The translations under genes were made by a program, and so were the position numbers. 8,591 nt of DNA from Sphingopyxis sp. GTDB lineage: Bacteria > Pseudomonadota > Alphaproteobacteria > Sphingomonadales > Sphingomonadaceae. This document shows, piece after piece, positions 1-6,427 of the stretch (its first letter is position 1; each line of letters begins with the position of its first letter). The notes beneath the pieces were generated by a model. It did no database searches and was not told where the DNA came from. It saw only the letters and a list, made by a program, of their open reading frames with translations. The stretch is taken from NCBI GenBank assembly GCA_012035435.1, contig JAAUPH010000085.1, positions 1 through 8,591 of the forward strand, in the 5' to 3' direction.

Positions 1-1
1 A

Positions 2-70
2 CCGGCGATTACCGCGTTTTTGGTCGATCTCCCGATGGCGATCTTCCGCGCGCTCACTGCCGACCGCTGA
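2..70 (+). CDS. C-terminal tail of an unidentified protein (5'-partial)
   Basis: An open frame enters from the left edge and ends at a TGA at 68-70, giving 22 residues that end in MAIFRALTADR. The piece is mostly hydrophobic, with a short basic end, and is too short to assign to a family. It converges on the minus-strand remnant that ends at 93, with 22 bp between the two stops. It may not be adjacent to murJ in the true genome if the join near 330-380 is artificial. That this is real coding sequence is inferred only from its position at the edge and its frame; a chance open frame of this length is possible. Confidence 0.3.
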   Translation, partial: PAITAFLVDLPMAIFRALTADR

Positions 71-92
71 TTTCTGAACTCTGGTCCAGCCG

Positions 93-330
93 CTACTTCA
101 CTTCCCCGGGAAACAACTTTGCGGCGTAGTCGCGGTTGACCTGCTGGATGATCGAGTTGTCGTAAAACCGCTTCGGATCGGCGCTCTTCGCCTTGGGGTC
201 GACGGAGGCATCGAGCACGACGCCGATCGCCACCGGATCAACGGTCATGTCGCGGTTCCACACCCGCAAACCTTGCTGATAATTTTTCATTGAGAATCTT
301 CGCGTCGGTGATCTTGCGGTCGGCGCGGGC
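93..330 (-). pseudogene. Broken C-terminal remnant of an unidentified protein (possibly a periplasmic solute-binding protein)
   Basis: The minus strand from 290 to the TAG at 93-95 encodes 65 residues that look like genuine protein, with the stretches RVWNRDMTVDPVAIG and KRFYDNSIIQQVNRDYAAKLF and a basic end, GEVK. Upstream of 290 this frame degenerates into Arg/Pro-rich shadow sequence, while another minus frame reads ADRKITDAKILNE. Removing one A from the five-A run at 283-287 (plus strand TTTTT) joins the two as ILNENYQQGLRVW, so a one-base indel is likely. Further up a third frame (ADVDTASSA) may continue it, which would mean a second indel near 325-335. The composition resembles the C-terminus of ABC-transporter substrate-binding proteins of the NitT/TauT kind, but no diagnostic motif is visible and this assignment is a guess. 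The remnant stops being recognisable where murJ begins. Confidence 0.4.
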
Positions 331-381
331 GAGCGGAGCTCGCCGTGTCGACGTCGGCGCGGGCGGCGCGGCCCGGAGCAT

Positions 382-1464
382 TTGTGGTTCGGCATCGGCT
401 CGATTGTGGTCGGCGTGGCGCTGCTGATCGGCGGCATGGGTGGGACGGGGGAGGAAGCCCGCCGGGCGACCGCAACTTACCTAGCCTATGCCGTGTCCAT
501 CTCCGGCTTGGTCCAGCTGGTCTGGCTTTACGTCTGGACGCGGCGCGCGCGCTTCACGCTGGGATTGCGGCGTCCGCGAGTTACGCCGGGCGTGCGCGAG
601 CTGGGAACGCTGATCGTCCCCGCAGTCTTCGGCGCAGGCGTCTATCAGATCAGCATGTTCATCCAGCTCTTCTTCATCGCGACATTGCCCGACAAAAGCA
701 TTACCTTCCTGGCCTTCGCTGACCGGCTCAACCAGATGCCGCTCGGCATCATCGGCATTGCCCTTGGCACCGCCATCCTGCCGGCACTGTCGCGCTTTAT
801 CGCGCAGGATGACGCCGACGGAGCATCACGGCTGCAAAGCAACGCTTTCGAGCTGGCCATGTTGCTCACCGTCCCGGCCGCAGTGGCGCTGTTCATCACC
901 GGCCCAGCGCTGGCGAGCGCCATTTATGTCGATGGTGCCTTCACTGCGGCCGACGGGCTGATGACGGGCGCGGTTGTGGGCGGGCTCGTCATCGGGCTGC
1001 CCGCCTATGTCCTCGTCAAAGTGCTGGTTCCCAATTATTTCGCGCGTAAGGACACACGCACCCCGGTGGTCACCGCCGCCCTGTCGTTGGTCGTCAATAT
1101 CGCCTTGAGTTTCCTGCTGATCCCGCACTTCGGCATCGTCGGGCTGGCCATGGCCGGATCCTTTGCCGCATGGAGCAATTGCGCCATGCTTTACGCCATG
1201 CTCCATCGCCGCGGTCACTATCGGTTGACCGCGCTGGTCGTCGGACGCATCGCCAAGATCATCCTGGCCGCCGCTATCATGGGCGCAGCTTTGTGGCTTG
1301 CGCTACCGCTTGCTGGCGACGCCTTTATCGGCGCTGCCGTCGATCGGATCGTCGCCGTGACCGCTGTCGTCGGCATCGGCGGCATCATCTTTTTCAGCAG
1401 CGCCTGGGCCTTGGGCGTTGTCAATGCCGAGACAATCGGCCAACTCCGCCGCCGTAAGGCTTAA
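382..1464 (+). CDS. murJ: Lipid II flippase MurJ (MviN), 5'-truncated
   Basis: This is the C-terminal two thirds of MurJ, the MOP-superfamily inner-membrane flippase that moves lipid II to the periplasmic face for peptidoglycan synthesis. The 360-residue frame is a succession of hydrophobic helices. It contains [15 protein letters not shown] (residues 111-125), matching the family segment YADRL...P.G..G, with the Asp-Arg pair equivalent to E. coli D269/R270, followed by [12 protein letters not shown]. Family members are about 510-530 residues with 14 helices. Here roughly the first 150-170 residues are absent, including helices 1-4 and the functional Arg/Asp residues of helices 1-2. The TTG at 382 is only the first usable codon in an open frame that reaches back to 283; residues encoded by 283-372 (Arg-rich) do not resemble MurJ, so it is not a credible natural start. 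trpS follows 11 bp after the TAA, suggesting cotranscription. Identification is firm; whether the truncation is biological or an assembly join is open. Confidence 0.88.
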   Translation: MWFGIGSIVVGVALLIGGMGGTGEEARRATATYLAYAVSISGLVQLVWLYVWTRRARFTLGLRRPRVTPGVRELGTLIVPAVFGAGVYQISMFIQLFFIATLPDKSITFLAFADRLNQMPLGIIGIALGTAILPALSRFIAQDDADGASRLQSNAFELAMLLTVPAAVALFITGPALASAIYVDGAFTAADGLMTGAVVGGLVIGLPAYVLVKVLVPNYFARKDTRTPVVTAALSLVVNIALSFLLIPHFGIVGLAMAGSFAAWSNCAMLYAMLHRRGHYRLTALVVGRIAKIILAAAIMGAALWLALPLAGDAFIGAAVDRIVAVTAVVGIGGIIFFSSAWALGVVNAETIGQLRRRKA

Positions 1465-1475
1465 GAAAGAACATC

Positions 1476-2472
1476 ATGCGCGTTGTTTCGGGCATTCAGC
1501 CTACGGGCAGCCTCCATCTGGGCAATTATCTGGGCGCGATCCGCAATTGGGTACGAATGCAGGAGGATTTTGCCGGCGACACGCTGTTTTTCCTCGCCGA
1601 TCTGCATGCACTCAGCCAGCCGCACGTCCCCGGCGAACTCAGCGCCAACACCCGCGAGATGGCCGCCGCGCTCATTGCGTGCGGGATCGATCCCGACCGC
1701 GCCATCCTGTTCAATCAGGCGCGCGTGCCCGCGCATGCCGAACTCCAATGGCTGTTGAACGGCACCGCACGTATGGGCTGGCTGAACCGGATGACACAGT
1801 GGAAGGACAAGGCGGGCAAGAACCGCGACGGACAAAGCGTCGCGCTCTTCACCTATCCAGTCCTGCAAGCCGCCGATGTGCTGCTCTATCAAACGACGCA
1901 TGTGCCCGTCGGCGACGATCAGAAACAGCATCTCGAGCTCGCCCGCGACATCGCGCAAAGCTTTAACGAACGCTTTGGCGAAACCTTTGCTCTGCCCGAA
2001 CCGATCATCCCCTCCGCCGCCGCCCGGATCATGAGTCTGCGCGACGGCGGCGCGAAAATGTCGAAATCGGACCCCAGCGACGCAAGCCGCATCAACCTCA
2101 CCGACGATGCCGACATGGTGATGCAAAAGATCCGCAAGGCCAAAACCGACGCCGAGCCGCTGCCCGGCGAGGCCAAGGGGGCTGGAAGGCCGGGCCGAGG
2201 CGGCCAATCTGGTGGGCATCTTCGCCGCGCTCTCCGACAGCAACGCTGACGCTGTGTGCGCCCGCTTCGCCGGGCAAGGCTTCGGCGCATTCAAGCCTGC
2301 GCTGGGCGAATTGCTCGTCGAAACCTTGCGCCCGATCCGCGAGCGCTTCGTCGCGCTCAAGGATGATAGCGCCGCGATTGACGCGGCACTGGTAAGGGGC
2401 GCCGAGCGTGCCGCCGCGCTGGCCCAGCCAACGCTGGCAAAGACCTACGCCGCACTGGGGCTGTGCCGCTGA
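1476..2472 (+). CDS. trpS: Tryptophanyl-tRNA synthetase, split by a +1 frameshift
   Basis: This class I aminoacyl-tRNA synthetase charges tRNA-Trp with tryptophan in the cytoplasm. The ATG at 1476 opens with [21 protein letters not shown], the standard TrpRS N-terminus with the HIGH-type motif HLGN (residues 14-17). [17 protein letters not shown] (144-160) is the family's conserved segment, and KMSKS lies at 194-198. The frame is lost after residue 234, where a run of five G (2177-2181) replaces the expected four. Deleting one G restores [18 protein letters not shown] and continues through ALGLCR to the TGA at 2470-2472, giving 331 residues, the normal family length. As it stands, the first frame ends at 2249 with nonsense residues and the second piece (about 2182-2472) has no start of its own. 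It is the downstream partner of murJ (11 bp gap), with only a weak AAGAA-type ribosome-binding site. trpS is normally essential and the coding character is intact on both sides, so a sequencing error is the likeliest cause. Confidence 0.93.
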
Positions 2473-2553
2473 TACGCCCGCATCGGTTCAACTGGAATTC
2501 AGCCACCAGTGCATAAAATGACGCCAACGGGTAGCATGTTCATAATGTGATTC

Positions 2554-2557
2554 GGAG
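2554..2557 (+). promoter_or_regulatory. Ribosome binding site of the lipoprotein gene
   Basis: A GGAG lies 7 nt before the third of three consecutive ATG codons (2559, 2562, 2565). The spacing favours 2565, tolerates 2562 and disfavours both 2559 and the GTG at 2547. No convincing promoter could be picked out in the 92 bp between trpS and this gene. Confidence 0.5.
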
Positions 2558-2564
2558 AATGATG

Positions 2565-3242
2565 ATGGCTTCTTTTCTGTCCCGCTCGCTTGTTTTGGCG
2601 CTGGCGGCCGCTGCGCTGACCCTCGGCGGGTGCGCCGCGCCCGGTTTTCGGGCCGATGTGTCGCGGTTTCAAACCGCGCTGCCGATCCCCCAGGGTCAGA
2701 GCTTCACCATCGTTGCTGGCGATCCCGCGCTCGATGGCGGGATTGAGTTTGGCCAATATGCCAGTCTCGTCGCTGGCGAGTTGACCCGGCTTGGCTATCG
2801 TCAGGCGGCACCGGGCGAACGCGCCGAGCTGACGGTGGCGATGGATTATGACATCGACAAGGGCCGCGAGCGCGTCCGCAGCACGCCCGGCTTCGTCGAT
2901 CCCTGGTACGGCAGCGGTTTTGGCCGCGGCTTTTACCGCCCGGTCATCGTACGCGGCCCCAACGGTCGCCGCTATGTCCATGGCTGGTATGATCCGTTCG
3001 CGTTCGGGGGCGGCTTTGGCTATGATCGCGTCGAAAGCTACACCGTTTTTACCTCGGGCCTCGATCTCAGAATCGATCGCAGCGCCGACGGCACCCGGCT
3101 GTTCGAAGGCCGCGCCGAAGCCTTGTCCCGCGACAATAATCTGACCCAGATCGTTCCCAATCTGGTCGCGGCGATGTTCACCGGCTTTCCCGGGAACTCG
3201 GGCGAGAAGGTACGGATCACGGTCGCGCCCAACGCGGGCTGA
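2565..3242 (+). CDS. DUF4136-type envelope lipoprotein
   Basis: Predicted lipoprotein of 225 residues from the ATG at 2565 (GTG at 2547 and ATGs at 2559 and 2562 are in-frame alternatives). The N-terminus has a basic residue, a hydrophobic Ala/Leu helix and the lipobox LGGC, with the acylated Cys at residue 23, so lipid anchoring in the envelope is expected. The mature part fits the DUF4136 pattern: an early strand with IVAGDP, a helix ASLVAGELTRLGYR (about 66-79), a strand ELTVAMDYDID (about 88-98), and a late segment ending in a helix and the strand KVRITVAP. A Gly/Tyr/Trp/Phe-rich insertion occupies about residues 111-153 (WYGSGFGRGFYRP ... YDPFAFGGGFGYD). The function of the family is unknown to me and I assign none. 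Its 3' end converges on dnaA, 29 bp between stops, with only a weak 5-bp stem (3245-3260) and no T-tract there. The family name is from recognition of the pattern, not from a search. Confidence 0.75.
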   Translation: MASFLSRSLVLALAAAALTLGGCAAPGFRADVSRFQTALPIPQGQSFTIVAGDPALDGGIEFGQYASLVAGELTRLGYRQAAPGERAELTVAMDYDIDKGRERVRSTPGFVDPWYGSGFGRGFYRPVIVRGPNGRRYVHGWYDPFAFGGGFGYDRVESYTVFTSGLDLRIDRSADGTRLFEGRAEALSRDNNLTQIVPNLVAAMFTGFPGNSGEKVRITVAPNAG

Positions 3243-3271
3243 ACGGCGCGGGTCAGCGCCGGCAGGCGGCG

Positions 3272-4666
3272 TTACCCGTTCAGCGCCCGCCGGATCGCAG
3301 CGATGTCGGCATCGATCTCGCTGTCGCTTACCCGCAGCCCCTCGATCACTCGCACCGCGTGGATCACGGTTGAATGGTCGCGTCCACCAAAGCGCCGCCC
3401 GATTTCGGGATAGCTGCGCGGCGTCATTTCCTTGGCCAGATACATGGCAATCTGGCGCGGACGGGCGACGCTGCGCAAGCGGCGCTTCGATATCATGTCC
3501 GACTTGTCGAGCTTGAAATGGGAGCACACCGAGCGCTGGATTTCCTCGATCGTGATCCGCGGCCGCGCGCTGCGCACCGATTCGGCCAGCCGCTCCTCGG
3601 CCATCGGCAGCGTGATCGCGACATTGGTTAGCGAGGCATAAGCGAGCAGCTTGTTGAGCGCGCCCTCCAGTTCGCGGATATTGCGGGTAAAGTGCCGCAC
3701 CAGATATTCAACCACGCTTTCCGGCACATCCACACCGTGAAGCGTCACCAGCCGCTGGCGTACGATAGCTTCGCGCAAGCCAGCCTCGGGCGCTTCGATA
3801 TCGGCGACCAAGCCGCCGCCCAGCCGTGAAAGCAGCCGCGTCTCAACCCCGTCGAGCATCGCCGGCGGGCGGTCCGCCGTCACCACTAGCCGCTTGCCCG
3901 ACGTCAGCAGATCGTCGAAGGTGTGGAGCAGCTCTTCCTGCGTCGAACCCTTGCCGATCACAAATTGGAGATCGTCGATCAGCAGCAGGTCGGCGGCACG
4001 CAGCCGCGCCTTGAACGCCATCATGTCGCCGCCGCGCATCGCGCCGACGAATTCCAGCATGAATTTTTCTGCCGACATCAGGATGATGTTGGCGATTGGC
4101 CGCACGGCGGCAAAGGCCTGGCCGATGGCATGGAGCAGATGCGTCTTGCCCTGGCCGGTCCCCGAGTAAAGATAGAGCGGGTTGAACAGCGGGGTTTCTT
4201 CCGCCGCCATCCGCCGCGCCGCATTGGCAGCGAGCACATTGCTGCGCGACACGACAAAACGGTCGAAGGTCAAGCGCGCATCGAACAGCGAGTGCTGGCC
4301 GGGCGAGGGCGCCGCAGCCGTCATCTCGGCGCGCGCAGCAGAATTGGTGGCGGCGATCGGTGCCCGAACCGCCTGCCGCCCCGCGCGCACCGCGATGCTG
4401 CGCACGGCAGGCAGCGCTATCCGCCACGCGAGCAACAAGCGTTCGGAAAAACGTTCCGTGATCCAGTTGGCGGCAAAGCTGGTCGGCGCGACCAGCGTGA
4501 TCACGCCGCTGACGCTGCAATAGGTGTCAAAGGCGACCGCTTTCAGCCAATGATCAAAGGTCCGCGCGCCCAGATCGCGGCGCAGCCCTTCGGCCACTTG
4601 CGGCCACAGCCTCGCAGCATCGTCCGCGCTGCTTCCTGCCGTCAAAAAATCCCCATCCCGTGTCAC
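3272..4666 (-). CDS. dnaA: Chromosomal replication initiator DnaA
   Basis: DnaA is the AAA+ ATPase that binds and melts the replication origin. From the GTG at 4666 the protein has 464 residues. Domain I is short (LWPQVAEGLRRDLGARTFDHWL, about 20-41), followed by an Ala-rich linker (about 100-120). The AAA+ core has Walker A SGTGQGKTH (168-176), Walker B LLLIDDLQF (227-235) and the segment SRLGGGLVADIEAP (280-293). C-terminal domain IV carries KRRLRSVARPRQIAMYLAKEM and the DNA-binding signature GRDHSTV (428-434). It ends ALNG with TAA at 3272-3274. Start choice is uncertain: GTG 4666 has AAGG 6 nt upstream, and an in-frame TTG at 4645 is preceded by GGGGA. The frame stays open to 4936, but the extra residues are low-complexity and unlike DnaA, and the promoter at 4974-5003 lies just upstream, so I treat that part as leader. 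Compared with E. coli SRFGWGL, the box VII region has Leu and Gly in place of Phe and Trp. The gene lies downstream of rpsT but has its own promoter and is separated from it by a terminator. Confidence 0.96.
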   Translation of the reverse strand: MTRDGDFLTAGSSADDAARLWPQVAEGLRRDLGARTFDHWLKAVAFDTYCSVSGVITLVAPTSFAANWITERFSERLLLAWRIALPAVRSIAVRAGRQAVRAPIAATNSAARAEMTAAAPSPGQHSLFDARLTFDRFVVSRSNVLAANAARRMAAEETPLFNPLYLYSGTGQGKTHLLHAIGQAFAAVRPIANIILMSAEKFMLEFVGAMRGGDMMAFKARLRAADLLLIDDLQFVIGKGSTQEELLHTFDDLLTSGKRLVVTADRPPAMLDGVETRLLSRLGGGLVADIEAPEAGLREAIVRQRLVTLHGVDVPESVVEYLVRHFTRNIRELEGALNKLLAYASLTNVAITLPMAEERLAESVRSARPRITIEEIQRSVCSHFKLDKSDMISKRRLRSVARPRQIAMYLAKEMTPRSYPEIGRRFGGRDHSTVIHAVRVIEGLRVSDSEIDADIAAIRRALNG

Positions 4667-4967
4667 GACGCGCCTTGCTTCCCATACATTCGCGCGCCGA
4701 TTTCGGCCGCGCGCTATGCTGTCCCCCAATGTCACGCTGCCCACGGGCCATCCACTATGCCGGATTTTTCCGGCACAGAACGGCCGTCGGCAAAAGCGAT
4801 GCTTGCCAGCGAAAAATTCAGCAAATTGTGACGGCCACGAGGCAGAACTGCTTGCGGCCTCCCTGTCTAGGCAGGCCGGACCGAGTCGATCAAGGGCATC
4901 GGGTGTAAAAAATCGGAAATAAACTGCTTGACTCAAACAAGTGTCTGGAAAACCAGTTTAGGCCGAT
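4667..4967 (-). promoter_or_regulatory. Long dnaA leader (5' UTR) with potential hairpins
   Basis: About 300 nt separate the predicted dnaA transcription start (near 4967) from the chosen GTG. Two structures are visible. Near the transcript's 5' end, a 7-bp inverted repeat TAAACTG / CAGTTTA (4920-4926 with 4954-4960) encloses an inner CTTG / CAAG stem (4927-4930 with 4938-4941). At 4758-4775 lies a perfect 7-bp hairpin TGCCGGA-TTTT-TCCGGCA, about 92 nt before the start codon. No T-tract follows either one on the minus strand, so they do not look like terminators. No convincing small gene is seen here. Long dnaA leaders with translational control are known in Caulobacter; a similar role here is inference. 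Confidence 0.45.
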
Positions 4968-4973
4968 TTTGAT

Positions 4974-5003
4974 GTTATATTTCAATATTTTAAATGCCGT
5001 CAA
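4974..5003 (-). promoter_or_regulatory. Predicted sigma70-type promoter of dnaA
   Basis: On the minus strand a TTGACG (-35, 5003-4998) is followed after 18 bp by TATAAC (-10, 4979-4974) in the most AT-rich part of the window. The start would fall near A4967. The placement between the rpsT terminator and dnaA supports assignment to dnaA. A short CAAAC-N8-GTTTG inverted repeat (5001-5018) overlaps the -35 and could be an operator half, though 5 bp is weak. Confidence 0.65.
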
Positions 5004-5090
5004 ACAAATGGCCGTTTGCGAATCGCCGGAAATCCTTGATTGCGCAGCGATGACGCCTTCGTGACTTTTCAATGGCGATGCCACCACAGC

Positions 5091-5124
5091 AAAAGGCCCG
5101 CCGGTTCCCGAGAACCAGCAGGCC
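5091..5124 (-). terminator. Rho-independent terminator of rpsT
   Basis: Reading the minus strand, GGCCTGCTGGTTC pairs with GAACCGGCGGGCC over 13 bp (two G-U pairs) across a TCGG loop, followed directly by TTTT (5094-5091). Adjacent A/T pairs extend the stem by up to three. It begins 25 nt after the rpsT stop and separates rpsT from dnaA transcription. Confidence 0.88.
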
Positions 5125-5149
5125 CTTGCAGTCCCGAATCGAGACAACA

Positions 5150-5413
5150 TTAGCCGAGCGCGGCAATTGCCTTGGTCAGGCGGGCATATTTGCGCGACGC
5201 CGTATTCTTGTGGACAACGCCCTTGGCAACGCCGCGGGCCAGTTCGGGCTGTGCAACCTTGAGCGCGTCCGCAGCGGCCGTCTTGTCCCCGGCGATCAGG
5301 GCGTTCTCGACCTTCTTCACCAGCGTGCGAATGCGCGACACGCGATTCTTGTTCACGGCGGTGCGCGCGGTGTTGCGGCGGATGCGCTTCTTTGCCTGCG
5401 GCGTATTGGCCAT
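5150..5413 (-). CDS. rpsT: 30S ribosomal protein S20
   Basis: S20 is a small basic protein that binds 16S rRNA in the body of the 30S subunit. The 87-residue product begins [21 protein letters not shown], the typical family opening, and continues with the long helices [19 protein letters not shown] and [34 protein letters not shown]. Length and Lys/Arg content match the family. The ATG at 5413 has a good GAGGA site 5 nt upstream (5423-5419). It lies between mutM and dnaA, all on the minus strand, as in other alphaproteobacteria. A candidate promoter lies in the 99-bp gap to mutM and a strong terminator follows, so it probably forms its own transcription unit. Confidence 0.97.
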   Translation of the reverse strand: MANTPQAKKRIRRNTARTAVNKNRVSRIRTLVKKVENALIAGDKTAAADALKVAQPELARGVAKGVVHKNTASRKYARLTKAIAALG

Positions 5414-5479
5414 TGTCTTCCTCGAAAATTCAGATGTTTGCAGGCACTGGACATAGGCCGCCCGCCTGATGAAGGAGCG

Positions 5480-5508
5480 CCCTTAGTCGGCCTCTACAGA
5501 TTCGTCAA
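5480..5508 (-). promoter_or_regulatory. Candidate rpsT promoter
   Basis: On the minus strand TTGACG (5508-5503, the same -35 hexamer as at dnaA) is followed after 17 bp by TAAGGG (5485-5480). The -35 is good; the -10 shares little more than its first two bases with TATAAT. It lies about 70 nt upstream of the rpsT start, just beyond the mutM stop. Confidence 0.38.
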
Positions 5509-5512
5509 CCAT

Positions 5513-6331
5513 TCAACGCTGACATTTCGGACAGAAGAAGGTCGACCGTCCACCCTGGACGATGCGGGCAACTATCGCGCCGCGCCCGCAGGGGCACGTC
5601 TCCCCCTCGCGCCCATAAACGCGCCAATCATTCGCGAAATAGCCCAGAGCGCCATCGGGATGAAGAAAATCGCGCAGGGTCGAACCTCCCGCCGCAATCG
5701 CTGCGTTCAGCACGGCCCGGATCGCCTCGACCAATGCGCCAAGCTTGGCACGGCCAATCGACCCCGCCGCGCGCGTCGGTGCGATGCCTGTCAGGTTCAG
5801 TGCCTCGCACACATAGATATTGCCAAGCCCCGCGATGATACGCTGATCGAGCAGCGCGAGCTTGATCGCTGTGCTCTTCCCCGCCAGCGCCGCTGCGAGA
5901 TGCGCTGTGGTCAAGGCATCGGTTAGTGGCTCAGGGCCCAGCGCCACGAAAGGCGCGAAGCCAGTCTCAGGATCACCCGTCACCAGATCAACCGACCCAA
6001 AGCGGCGCGGATCATGCAGATACAGCCGCCGTCCGCCGCCGGTTTCCAATAGCAGATGGTCATGCTTTTCGGGTTCCGCCCCGTCGGTCCGCCAGCGCCC
6101 CGACATGCCTAGGTGAAAGATCATCGCATCGTCGCGGTCGGTGTGGATCAGCCCATATTTGGCGCGGCGCGACAAATGCGTGACCGTGGCGCCGGTCAGC
6201 CGCTGCACCAGATCGACCGGAAACGGCCGCCGGAGATCGGCGCGAAACGTCGCCACCCGCGCCAATCGCTCGCCAACCAGCAGCGGCGCCAGCCCGCGCA
6301 CGGTGGTTTCGACTTCGGGAAGCTCTGGCAT
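5513..6331 (-). CDS. mutM: Formamidopyrimidine-DNA glycosylase MutM (Fpg)
   Basis: This bifunctional glycosylase/AP-lyase removes 8-oxoguanine and formamidopyrimidines in base-excision repair. From the ATG at 6331 the protein has 272 residues and begins MPELPEVETT: Pro2 is the catalytic nucleophile after Met removal and Glu3 the general acid. The frame extends 13 codons further (to 6370), but Pro2 must be N-terminal, so 6331 is the start. Other landmarks are Lys58 (RRAKYGL), HLGMSGRW (73-80), DPRRFG (107-112), the helix-two-turn-helix segment LLDQRIIAGLGNIYVCEAL (160-178), and the zinc finger with GGRSTFFCPKCQR at the end (Arg262 on the finger loop). The first cysteine pair reads CPC (C246, C248), one residue closer than the usual C-X2-C; the second is C267/C270. 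It is divergent from ubiE with 96 bp between starts. The site upstream (CAGG) is a weak ribosome-binding site. Confidence 0.96.
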   Translation of the reverse strand: MPELPEVETTVRGLAPLLVGERLARVATFRADLRRPFPVDLVQRLTGATVTHLSRRAKYGLIHTDRDDAMIFHLGMSGRWRTDGAEPEKHDHLLLETGGGRRLYLHDPRRFGSVDLVTGDPETGFAPFVALGPEPLTDALTTAHLAAALAGKSTAIKLALLDQRIIAGLGNIYVCEALNLTGIAPTRAAGSIGRAKLGALVEAIRAVLNAAIAAGGSTLRDFLHPDGALGYFANDWRVYGREGETCPCGRGAIVARIVQGGRSTFFCPKCQR

Positions 6332-6355
6332 AACCTGCGCGCCGCTACGCGCCAT

Positions 6356-6384
6356 TTGCGCACCCCGCAACCCTTGGCTAAGGG
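6356..6384 (+). promoter_or_regulatory. Candidate ubiE-ubiB promoter
   Basis: In the 96-bp divergent gap TTGCGC (6356-6361) is followed after 17 bp by TAAGGG (6379-6384). The -10 and its flanks (CTAAGGGCG) are identical to those of the candidate rpsT promoter. Match to the sigma70 consensus is weak, so support comes from spacing, location and the shared nonamer. Confidence 0.3.
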
Positions 6385-6427
6385 CGGTGTTAATCCAAGG
6401 CTATTCCGCCGACACGCAGGCTAACCC

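Larger units (their letters stand above)
4883..5140. other. Cluster of GANTC (CcrM-type) sites around the dnaA promoter
   Basis: GANTC sites occur at 4883-4887 (GAGTC), 4930-4934 (GACTC), 5020-5024 (GAATC) and 5136-5140 (GAATC), with one more at 5499-5503 overlapping the candidate rpsT -35. About one would be expected by chance in this 260-bp stretch. GANTC is the target of the alphaproteobacterial cell-cycle methyltransferase CcrM, which influences dnaA transcription in Caulobacter. The sites are seen directly; a regulatory role here is inferred. Confidence 0.45.

Noticed and set aside
336..352. GAGCTC and GTCGAC close together near the murJ join, suggesting a cloning polylinker
   Set aside because: Order and spacing do not match a known polylinker, no other vector sequence is visible, and both hexamers are frequent in GC-rich DNA.
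2508..2516. DnaA-box-like AGTGCATAA between trpS and the lipoprotein gene
   Set aside because: It is a single 8-of-9 match with no partner boxes and no AT-rich unwinding element nearby, so an origin is not supported.
3245..3260. GGCGC-N6-GCGCC stem between the convergent lipoprotein and dnaA genes
   Set aside because: A 5-bp stem without a T-tract on either strand is common by chance in GC-rich DNA and is not a credible terminator.
2499..3527. 342-codon minus-strand open frame opposite the lipoprotein gene and dnaA end
   Set aside because: It spans two real genes, is Arg/Ala/Gly-rich with no family motif, and is what high third-position GC produces opposite coding DNA. The same holds for long antisense frames at 3923-4831, 5072-5926, 6401-7255 and 1461-2360.
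4667..4936. 90-residue N-terminal extension of the dnaA frame
   Set aside because: The sequence is unlike DnaA domain I and is of low complexity. A normal-length DnaA begins at 4666 or 4645, and the GC-rich leader has few chance stops.
5209..5217. DnaA-box-like TGTGGACAA
   Set aside because: It is one mismatch from consensus, isolated, and lies inside conserved rpsT codons (VVHKN), so coding constraint explains it.
6372..6400. Inverted repeat CCTTGG ... CCAAGG in the mutM-ubiE gap
   Set aside because: Six bases with a 17-base loop and no supporting context; likely chance.
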